From the NCBI RefSeq assembly GCF_024713975.1, contig NC_091108.1, forward strand, positions 284,001 to 348,000: 64,000 bases of DNA, given 5' to 3'. The notes beneath the pieces were generated by a model. That model was not told the origin of the DNA. It ran no database searches and saw nothing but the letters and a program-made list of their open reading frames with translations. The stretch's first letter is position 1. Each line of letters opens with the position of its first letter. The position numbers were made by a program, and so were the translations under genes. This document shows positions 35,924 through 44,400 of this stretch, piece by piece. Source of the DNA: Paralichthys olivaceus (Eukaryota; Chordata; Actinopteri; Pleuronectiformes; Paralichthyidae).

Positions 35924-37135
35924 TTATATTAGTACAAATGTTGTTTGTACAGCTCATATTCACAAATCACAGTTTGTCTCATAGGGTTAACGAGCTGTGA
36001 CCTCATCTGTTCTTAACTCAACAAGAGTAAAACTACTAAAAAACCTTTCAACAGGGAAAAGAACGTAGAGACCTCAGAGACACGTGAGGACCCGTCTCCC
36101 AGGACGGACACAGGTGCAGTAGACGCCACGTGTAACTGAGAAGGTCAGACACAGAAGAGTAGCTCCAGCACTGGTTAGAGGAAACAGTTAGAAGCTTGAT
36201 GGAAGGTGATGAAGAGAGGAGTTACTGTCAGGAAGTCTCTGAGGAGACATGTTGTTGATCAGTCTGTGATCATCGTCCACCATGTGGATCTGTGGACGAT
36301 GAAGCAGCAGGACTCTGGTGGAGAAGTGACGACAGTAACATGTTGATGAGACATTAATGTGATGAAGATGGAGAAGAGGAAAGAGAAGCTCCATGTGTCC
36401 TGTGTGCTCCACATTCTAGACCTCCAGCAGCAGAACTGGAGCAGGTCCAAGACAAACCTGGACCAGCTCTAACTAAACTTTCGTCATGGAGGAAGTTTGA
36501 ATCTTAAACGTAAAGAGGGAGTCTGTCTCCAGAACTGAACCTGAGATGATTCCACAGGAGAGGAGCTTGATGCTCATCGCTCTGACTCCTCCTCTCTGGC
36601 TCCTCCTCTACTTTTAGACTTGAGGGACAACAGACTGAATTCTGGGAGCTCAGGGCTCTAGTGGTGATATGGTACGATGAGCTCCTTAAGGTTTGATGCT
36701 GCCGTATGTAGGTGAGGAGGAGAACTTTAAATTAAATTCTCGATTTTACATAAGTACACTGCTCAGTAAAGTGAGGGAGCCTTAATGTTCACATATATAT
36801 ATATATACACATAAAAATATATATATACATACATAAAAATTAATTTAAATGTGTGACTTTGAATAAATGAACAAGGTTTTAAAAACGTTTGATTACATGA
36901 AAATAAACTGATCTGGTTGTGGTCCCGGTCCTACAGGGAGGCGGTTAGTAACTTCCTGACAGCTCTGAACCAGCAGAGGCGGAGTCAGCGCTGCAGCCAC
37001 CAGCAGATGTCGGCCAACATCTGGGCGGCGCTGCGTATCGCCATCTCCATGATGGACCAACCAGAGCTGTTCCAGGCTGCCAACGTCGGGGACCTGGACC
37101 TTCTGATGAGGGCCTTTGACGTGGGCGACGTCTGA
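20115..37135 (+). CDS. pex5l: PEX5L / TRIP8b, TPR regulator of HCN channels (14 exons)
   Basis: PEX5L is the neuronal PEX5 relative that binds the cytoplasmic part of HCN channels and sets their trafficking and cAMP response. Exons inferred: 20115-20129, 25017-25112, 28111-28225, 29868-30071, 30180-30300, 30388-30451, 30775-30873, 31489-31608, 34273-34416, 34827-34897, 34980-35192, 35435-35600, 35699-35856, 36937-37135; 1785 nt, 594 aa (human 626). Recognised blocks: [20 protein letters not shown] (~38-57); [20 protein letters not shown] (~226-250), the core known to contact the HCN nucleotide-binding domain; TPR repeats ~285-560, including IDPDLQ-like [16 protein letters not shown] and [20 protein letters not shown]; and the tail [20 protein letters not shown]. 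The first exon encodes only MYQVQ. The human exons between MYQ and the GKG block were not found, and in mammals these are alternatively spliced. Exon 2 has a weak donor (GTTGGC). Introns carry two satellites and LINE remnants. Confidence 0.93.
20142..21618 (+). repeat. 23-bp satellite, ~65 copies, pex5l intron 1
   Basis: About 1.48 kb of near-perfect tandem units GATCACTGACTGTATATAAA+GAT (23 bp), with shorter 17-bp variants lacking GATGATC. It starts 12 nt after the exon 1 donor (GT at 20130). The unit resembles the terminal sequence of dispersed elements (gactgtaaataaagatgga at 9874 and 28293), so it probably arose by amplifying one element end. Confidence 0.95.
21619..22865. other. Non-repetitive part of pex5l intron 1
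   Basis: Between the two satellites lies ordinary AT-rich intron with short CA tracts (22132-22190, 22470-22500). No exon matching the alternatively used N-terminal exons of mammalian PEX5L was recognised. Confidence 0.5.
22866..24388 (+). repeat. 31-bp satellite with GGATCTAGATCC palindromes
   Basis: About 49 units of ~31 bp: GGATCTAGATCC + TTGTATCTATG + TTGTGACT with variants (TAGTGGCT, TCCTGGCT, TCGTGACT). Left copies (22866-23150) are degenerate; copies after 23330 are nearly identical. Each unit holds a perfect 12-bp palindrome, so a palindrome occurs about every three helical turns over 1.5 kb. Confidence 0.95.
26369..26995 (+). mobile_element. Inverted-repeat element, left-end copy
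   Basis: Starts GGCCCAATTCCATTCC, whose inverted form ATGGGATTGGGCC ends the related copy at 56590-57000. The interiors share 'gacgtcattgtaataac', 'ttgagatcttaaataaa' and 'gctgttgtttgcagttacta'. The right terminus is missing or diverged here ('gaacacttggccctaaat' is the last recognisable piece). Non-coding. Confidence 0.65.
28360..28445 (-). mobile_element. Small LINE fragment
   Basis: 'gtctgagcagaaaaccttct' + 'gctgagttgttcagctgtga' matches the LINE at 33740-33800; in the minus orientation it reads as part of the same reverse-transcriptase ORF ([13 protein letters not shown]-like). Confidence 0.6.
29204..29790 (-). mobile_element. LINE 3' fragment with two 83-bp units
   Basis: On the minus strand the sequence encodes the typical C-terminal end of an L2/CR1-like LINE ORF2 ([20 protein letters not shown], then an F-K-x-x-L-K segment). 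An 83-bp unit starting CCCAGAGTGGGAGCTGG is present twice (29365, 29448). Sequence beyond the array (29585-29790) matches the second copy at 32804-33010. Confidence 0.8.
30452..30668 (+). repeat. ~31-bp tandem array starting at pex5l exon 6 donor
   Basis: About seven units of GTACCACTACTCACACTG + TAGTACTACTGCA begin at the GT of the exon 6 donor (30452) itself. Units contain GCAGTACC, close to the authentic ACAGGTAC donor but lacking one G, so most copies are not obvious donors. Confidence 0.9.
30714..30774 (+). repeat. pex5l: (GT)n(GTTT)n tract forming pex5l exon 7 acceptor
   Basis: A ~44-bp GT repeat and three GTTT units run into TTAG, the acceptor of exon 7 (exon starts 30775). The repeat therefore serves as the pyrimidine tract. 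Confidence 0.85.
32088..33965 (-). mobile_element. L2/CR1-like LINE remnant with RT domain and 7 x 83-bp VNTR
   Basis: Lies in pex5l intron 8, antisense to the gene. On the minus strand it preserves reverse-transcriptase landmarks in order: [15 protein letters not shown] (~33610-33660), the catalytic [11 protein letters not shown] (YADD at 33368-33379), then [35 protein letters not shown] and the [11 protein letters not shown] tail. The frame is broken many times, so it is dead. The 83-bp unit encoding the tail is tandemly repeated seven times (starts 32158, 32241, 32324, 32407, 32490, 32573, 32656). L2 versus CR1 assignment is from motif style only. Confidence 0.85.
35351..35432 (+). repeat. 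pex5l: (GT)41 ending at pex5l exon 12 acceptor
   Basis: Exactly 82 bp of uninterrupted GT are followed directly by AG and then exon 12 (starts 35435). No C- or T-rich tract separates the repeat from the AG; the branch point must be upstream of the tract, about 85 nt or more from the AG. Confidence 0.95.
36470..36720 (-). mobile_element. Possible diverged LINE tail in pex5l intron 13
   Basis: Contains 'gattccacaggagaggagc', close to the 'gttccacaggagaggagcc' of the LINE units at 32158-32720, followed by 'ctccttaaggtttgatgctg'-type sequence and an AT-rich end. Similarity is short, so the assignment is tentative. Confidence 0.4.
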
Positions 37136-37264
37136 CGGAGGTGCTAGAACAGATTGGTTCCAAACCAAAGAGACAACAGCTGCAGCTCCTTTAAATTAAA
37201 AGAGCACAACCTTTTAGCTTCCTGTTTATAAGAGTGTTTTAAAGGCATCGTTCTCTGTAAAGTC

Positions 37265-37820
37265 CCTCATTCTTCACTACGATGGAGGGTGGGTGAGGTG
37301 TTTGATTCCATAAAAGTTTGAGCTTCAGGGGTAAACGCTGTTTTAGCCTCCACGACCTTCAGACGTAATAAAACAAGAGAAAAAACATTACAAGCCTCCA
37401 TACTGCTTGTGTGGTGTCATCCAGGTGTCCACAAGCCCCGACATTCAAATTCAACTAAAAACCACGTCATTTATACGTATTTACGAGTTCTATTTACACA
37501 ACCAGCAATAGCCATGCCAGAGGATGTAGCCTCAGGATGGTGTTTCTGTGAGGACATGAAGACTCGTAGGACGCTATCAGAGACTTTTAGGCTTAAAACT
37601 TGGTGTAAATGACGTCGTTTCCTGTTGAATCTGAATGTCGGGGCTTGCAGACACTTGATGACGTCACAGGAGCAGGATGGAGGCGTGTTGTGTTACTTTC
37701 CCTCCATAGATGCTGAATGCACTCATTGTAATTTAAGTCGCTTTGGATAAAAGTGTCAGCTAAATGTAATCATAGTGGTGAGGAGATAATGAGGGAATTT
37801 TCATTTTTGGGTGAACTATC
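37265..37820. mobile_element. Foldback (long inverted repeat) element, copy 2
   Basis: 'cctccatactgcttgtgtgg' and GACATTCAAATTCAACT near 37395-37460 pair with GAATGTCGGGGCTTGCAG and 'gagcaggatggaggcgtg' near 37630-37690. The outer arms include 'ggtgaactatcccttaaag' at the right, matching copy 1 at 838-1340. It is the more complete of the two copies and lies in the pex5l 3' UTR/flank. Confidence 0.65.
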
Positions 37821-38093
37821 CCTTAAAGCCATTGAACTGTAAAACTTTACTGCAGTTGTAGCCACGCCCAGTAGTGATGTCACAGTGTACCTACATACCC
37901 GGAGTACACGCCTACATCACTGTGATGAGTCAGATCAGGTCAGAGGTCGTTTTTTTTTTATGAGATTTTATTTTGAAACTGGAGTTTGTGTGTGTCGAGC
38001 ATGTGTCGATCTGCAGGAGGTGTTGATAAAGCTGAATTTTTTTGTTACAATGAGCTCAGTGATTTAATTTAATTAAGAGTTTAGATTTATTTA

Positions 38094-38099
38094 AATAAA
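38094..38099 (+). promoter_or_regulatory. pex5l: Possible pex5l poly(A) signal
   Basis: AATAAA in 'tttaaataaagtttttatta', about 960 nt after the stop codon, followed by a T-rich stretch. Other hexamers further on (for example at ~38315) cannot be excluded. Confidence 0.4.
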
Positions 38100-39289
38100 G
38101 TTTTTATTAAAATAATAATCAGTCTTTCATCTCAGAGACTTGCATGTTGTAATGGCCCCTGAGGGCCACCGTAGATTCTACTACATTATTATCAAGTAGA
38201 GAGAGCACACTAGTATTCACTTGGTTGTAGTAAACAGCTTCACCACTAGATGTCACTGACTACAAACTGACCCTTTAATAAACACTTTACTTTGAAAGGT
38301 GACTCATGTTCACAATAAAAGCTTCTGGCACGACTGACAAATAAAAACATGATTTAATTTAAATCTAAGTTTCCAGTTTAAATCTGAAACTTTTTACTTT
38401 GACCTTTAACCTCTGATGAATGAAGACGAGCTCAGGGAGTCAGTGATGAAGAGGAGGAAGTTATCACTGCTGAGGCTGCAGACTGTCAAAATAAGAGTAG
38501 TAAATATAATTGTGTTGGCTCAACACAAACATTTTGTTGATTTTCATTTGCTTTTGTTTTATTCTGAAGGTCTGGTGTCTGTCCTGCTTCCTGTCTAAAC
38601 TCAGATAAAATATATTTAATCATATTTAAGATGAAATATTAAAACTGTTTAACATTACATTTAAAAATCAACACATTTTAATGTCTGAACATTTAAAACT
38701 GAACCAGAGTAAAATTCTGTTAAAACGTTTCTTATGATTGAAAATTGATCTTTGAATTAAAACAATTAGAAACTCAAAGAAACACTTTTGTACAAACACG
38801 TTAATCAAATATCAACACATCATCAAAAATCAGAAGGTGATAACATCATCTCTTATTCTTCTGTTTCTCATGTAAACAAATGTACAAACATTAATCACAT
38901 GTAAACGTCACTTAAATGTGAATAAAACTATAGATTTTTAATAGTCGATGAGAAAATGTATTAAAGCATATCGAGTCATGTTGAGTTTTTATGTGTCTTT
39001 ATTTTTATATAGTGATGAAACAACTGATTTGACTTTTATTCAAGATTAAATCAATATTATTACGTGTTTGACGCCTCAATAACAATCTGACGAGTTTTTA
39101 AAGCTCGTCGATCGTCTTTGTTTAGTTTTTAATTTTTAGAAAAGAAGAAGCTGCAGAGCTGATGGTTTAAAAATAATAAAAAGATTATAAAAAATTATCT
39201 GCCATTATGATCTGGTCCTCCCACTGAAACCACGCCCACTGTGATGTCACATCAGGGCCCTGTACTACAAACTGAGTGAATCACGTGAT

Positions 39290-40765
39290 GTGGGACACTG
39301 TCTGCACTGACTCTGAGGACACACACTGACTCTGAGGACACACACCGACTCTGAGGACACACACTGACTCTGAGGACACACACTGACTCTGAGGACACAC
39401 TGTCTGCACTGACTCTGAGGACACACACCGACTCTGAGGACACACACTGACTCTGAGGACACACTGTCTGCACTGACTCTGAGGACACACACTGACTCTG
39501 AGGACACACACCGACTCTGAGGACACACACTGACTCTGAGGACACACACTGACTCTGAGGACACACTGTCTGCACTGACTCTGAGGACACACACCGACTC
39601 TGAGGACACACACCGACTCTGAGGACACACACTGACTCTGAGGACACACACTGACTCTGAGGACACACTGTCTGCACTGACTCTGAGGACACACACTGAC
39701 TCTGAGGACACACACTGACTCTGAGGACACACACTGACTCTGAGGACACACACTGACTCTGAGGACACACTGTCTGCACTGACTCTGAGGACACACTGAC
39801 TCTGAGGACACACTGTCTGCACTGACTCTGAGGACACACTGTCTGCACTGACTCTGAGGACACACACTGACTCTGAGGACACACACTGACTCTGAGGACA
39901 CACTGTCTGCACTGACTCTGAGGACACACACTGACTCTGAGGACACACACTGACTCTGAGGACACACACTGACTCTGAGGACACACTGACTCTGAGGACA
40001 CACACTGACTCTGAGGACACACACTGACTCTGAGGACACACACTGACTCTGAGGACACAGACCAACTCTGAGGACACACACTGACTCTGAGGACACACAC
40101 TGACTCTGAGGACACACTGTCTGCACTGACTCTGAGGACACACACTGACTCTGAGGACACACTGTCTGCACTGACTCTGAGGACACACACTGACTCTGAG
40201 GACACACTGTCTGCACTGACTCTGAGGACACACACCGACTCTGAGGACACACTGTCTGCACTGACTCTGAGGACACACACTGACTCTGAGGACACACACT
40301 GACTCTGAGGACACACTGTCTGCACTGACTCTGAGGACATACACTGACTCTGAGGACACACTGTCTGCACTGACTCTGAGGACACACACTGACTCTGAGG
40401 ACACACACTGACTCTGAGGACACACTGTCTGCACTGACTCTGAGGACACACACTGACTCTGAGGACACACTGTCTGCACTGACTCTGAGGACACACTGTC
40501 TGCACTGACTCTGAGGACACACTGTCTGCACTGACTCTGAGGACACACTGTCTGCACTGACTCTGAGGACACACACTGACTCTGAGGACACACTGTCTGC
40601 ACTGACTCTGAGGACACACACTGACTCTGAGGACACACACTGACTCTGAGGACACACACTGACTCTGAGGACACACACTGACTCTGAGGACACACTGTCT
40701 GCACTGACTCTGAGGACACACACTGACTCTGAGGACACACACTGACTCTGAGGACACACACTGAC
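39290..40765 (+). repeat. 19-bp / 26-bp minisatellite, ~1.48 kb
   Basis: Units of ACTGACTCTGAGGACACAC (19 bp) alternate with longer units carrying an extra CTGTCTG (ACTGTCTGCACTGACTCTG..). Three overlapping minus-strand frames stay open for about 490-512 codons; since 19 is not a multiple of three, one repeat cycles through all frames, giving a 19-aa protein period. These are not genes. The array is flanked by GGGCCCTGTACTAC (39255) and AGGCCTGTACGAC (~40770). Confidence 0.95.
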
Positions 40766-40817
40766 ACAAAGGCCTGTACGACTTGAACCTGGAACAAAAT
40801 CAAATCAACAACACAGA

Positions 40818-40823
40818 TTTATT
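40818..40823 (-). promoter_or_regulatory. mfn1: Possible mfn1 poly(A) signal
   Basis: TTTATT on the plus strand (AATAAA on the minus) about 590 nt past the mfn1 stop codon, just before the minisatellite. Position suits a 3' UTR end; not proven. Confidence 0.4.
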
Positions 40824-41415
40824 TTGTATCAGATGTGAAACTCGTGATTATTCAAAATAAAAGTTCTGATCAGAACAAACATCAAGAGCAACACATTAAT
40901 GACTCATAACTGTGAGTAACTACAGTTCAATGAATTAATGCTCAATCGATCAACAATCATCTATTTGTCAACCAGAGTATATTTTCAAGTATCAGATAAA
41001 ATATTCAAGTATTTAGTTCTCATTTTACATCGGTTCATGCAGTTTTAGCTACTTATTACCATCCATGTGTTTATTTGTTTCTGGTTTCGATAGTTTGTAT
41101 TTATTGGTTTGTGTATGTGTGTGTTACTTGTGTGTTTGTGTATTTTGTGAAAGACACAGTTTCTAGTTTTATATGAAAATATTAGGACACAGCAGCGTCA
41201 CGAAATCCCTTTGATCTTTAAAGGACCAGTGTGATTTGTTCGTTAGAACAGGTTAGTGCTCCCCCTACAGGCACACACAGTGTCTGACCACAGGTTCTGT
41301 TCTGTGAGAAACACTGACGTCAGAGTCTTCCTCGTCTCCGTTTGAGCGGCTGGTCTGCTGATTCTGTCAGCAGGGGGCGCTGCTCATCAGCAGAACACTG
41401 TCCAGGTGTAATTCT

Positions 41416-44400
41416 TCAGTTTGCCTGCAGGTACCGAACAGAGAAGTCCTCCAGCTGAGTCTCCAGCTCTGTGGCTCTGTTCCTGTCAGTCAACAACAAG
41501 TCAATCAGTCTTTAATGATATTGGTTATACACATGCAATAGTTCTACTCTCACTGCTTTTATGTTAAACACTCAACATGTCATATTTCTGCCACCAGGGG
41601 GCTTCTCAGTCAGAACAATAACTACAGAGGGAATTTGTTGTGGTGATGCAGCGTGCGATTATGGGAGTTGTAGTCTCCTCCAAGGCCCTGTACTACATAA
41701 AGTACTGTTCCACATATCCACGATCTCTTTCAGTTATCCAGCTGAACTTAACCTAACAATCACAGTCAGGCTAAGTGGTCACATGAAGCTGATTTAAACT
41801 TATGAAGTTAACTCAGGTTTTCCTCTGGATATGAGGGGGGCGGAGTTTACTGCATATGACCAATCACAGATGTGGACAGAGCTAAGGATCAAACTGTTGA
41901 ATAATAAAAATCCGAGGAGAACCAACATCCAGAATAACAAGTATCATAACTGTGTGGGACAGTTTTAGTCTTTCAGGTGAAACCCTGGTGGCTTCAAGCT
42001 CAGCTGGAGGAAATAAAACACAAATATACTGTAAAGATGGAAGTAGACTGATTTTCATATTATGTATTACATATCATAACACTGATTCTATTTCTACTGT
42101 ATAAGGACATCAGTGCGCACATGTACAATGAGGTTTGAAAACAAGTCAGATACGAAAAAGAAAATCAGTAGAAAAAAATAAAGAACAATAGAAACTAAAG
42201 TAAAGACTTTAATGTGTACAATGATAACTGTAGATTGTGTTGAGCTCCTCTGCATCAGCCACAGTGAACAGGTAACACGTGAAGAAGAGTCAGAGGTCAA
42301 ACTCAGCTTCATCATAAAAATCAAACGGGGCGTCTCTGAGGGGCGGAGCTGCCGCTAACTTAAAACATGACGGACACATGACAGCTTCCAAAAGTGAACC
42401 CATAACATCTGACACCCCCTGGTGGCTGGCTGCAGGATTGGTCATTGATCCTGCCTCCTCCTCCAGAATGAATGAATGAAAAACTGTTTCCTTGATTGAA
42501 TCCAGAGATTTCTGCAGAATAGAAAGATGGTGTCTCTGGGTTCAATCTTGAATTAAGATCTGATCTGAGCTCAGGTGTGAGCGTGACCTCTGACCTGAAG
42601 GCCTTCGACCTCCTCTGGATGTTCTCCAGTCTCTGGATCCTGAGGCTCAGCTGTCGGACGTTTCCCTCCAGCTCGGCTTCGCTCAGGTCGACTCTCTGAC
42701 TCAGGCGGCTGAACGTCGCCATCAGTTCCCTCCGACACAAACACAAATCAAAGCTCAGATTATGGTTGTAACCGAGCCACTGTGAGTGACAGGTGGGGGG
42801 TGGGCTTACTTGCACACCTGCTGACTGCAGGCGGAGCTTGTGACGGGGATGACGGTTCTGAGGCGGCGGGCGGCGTGCTCCACAAACTGCTGCTTCAGAA
42901 CACGCTCCCTGCTGATGTCAGTCCAGGTCAGTTTCTCATACAGGTACAGGAGACCATACAGAGAGAGAGAGAGAGCGACGAGACGCCAGCCCACAGACCG
43001 CCACACCTGAGACACACCAGAGACACACACCAGAGACACACCTGAGACACACACCAGAGACACACCAGAGACACACACCAGAGACACACCTGAGACACAC
43101 CTGAGACACACACCCGAGACACACACCAGAGACACACACATACACAAAGTAACGTACCACTCCACCGATCACCAGAACCGTCATTGATGCTCGGGAGGTG
43201 ACAGAGACAAGGCCTGTCGCTATGGAAACCACCATCTCATCCTTAAAGCTGGAGGCATTCTGCAGAGACACAAAGTTACAACAGAGCGACACTGACGAAC
43301 AGCTGCTAGGGATCGAACCTCAGAGACCTGACCTGAGGCCGCGGCTCGCAGCTGCCCAGTGCTCGCTTTGCGTTGGCGGCTCCGATGAAGCGAGTGACGA
43401 GGGCGGTCCAGCCCAGAGAGAACTGAAACTCGATGTTCTCCTGAAAATCTGCACAGAGGACCGCAAGGCCGAGGTCATAGGTCAGCTCGAAGGAGCTGGA
43501 GGAGGAAGCAGAGAGCTGCTCCTGGACAGACAGAGACAGCAGAGGACGGACGCTGTCTGAGGATGGAGCAGAAACAAAAGAAGAACCTTTCAACCACACT
43601 GTCATCATGCAACACGTGAGCAGGATGTCGTCCAGAGTCTGAGGAAGAAGTGGGACGCTGCCATTACCGATCATGTGTCTCTGGGTGTCCCTAATGTCTC
43701 TGAGGATGCCGATGGAGCAGCGATGAGCCAAACAGCCGACCAGCCTCTCCTCCACGTGCTGGAGCAGCTTCTGAGAAGAGATGAGACTGGAACCTGTTTT
43801 CTTCTTCTTTCTTCTCTCAGACATGAACAATGACGGCTGAAGCCAAATGAGATGTCGGCTTTTACAGAGAATTTTTTATTTCTATTTATCTTCCAGATAA
43901 TTGAACCAGATTTTCCCGCCATGCTGCACCGTTAGCTTCTTTGAGCCACTGCAGTTGCTGCAGCTCAGCTGCCCTCATAGCTAGTGCTTTAGCAGTCACT
44001 GTTTTGCAATGAATCATGGGGCTTGAACCTGGTCACTGGTCTCATATCCAACAATACGATCGTCTGGAAACAGACGACCCAACGTTGCCCTCTTGTGATT
44101 TCAACTACCTCTGACTTTAACAACTCAAAATGTTTGTCGACATCACAACATGTTTCACTCACAGTTTTATAGATCTGCAGAGTCTCATGTGTCGGACTGA
44201 AGTCGCACCTGAACTCCTCCACCAGGACAGGAAGTGAACGAGTCTGATCTGAGAGAGCTGAGGTCACCTGATCAGAAACACTTGAATGAACATCAGAGAG
44301 AGAAGAACGAGCTGAAATTACAGAAACATCTTTACAAACATTAATTTAAGGTCTACTTTGAGTTTTAGTTTGGTTCCTGTCCCATCTGCTAACATGGAGG

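Larger units (their letters stand above)
37136..41415. other. Convergent spacer between pex5l and mfn1
   Basis: It holds the pex5l 3' UTR, a foldback element (37265-37820), ordinary AT-rich sequence (37821-39240), the 19-bp minisatellite (39290-40765) and the mfn1 3' side. Near 38210-38280 is the inverted end of the MITE family listed at 1895-2272. No additional exon or RNA gene was recognised. Confidence 0.6.

Noticed and set aside
39252-40803. Three overlapping minus-strand open frames of ~490-512 codons
   Set aside because: All are read-through of a 19/26-bp minisatellite that lacks stop codons in any minus frame; the amino-acid period equals the DNA period.
43306-43330. tRNA-like 'gggatcgaacct' word
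   Set aside because: No A box or cloverleaf was found; it is inside an mfn1 intron.
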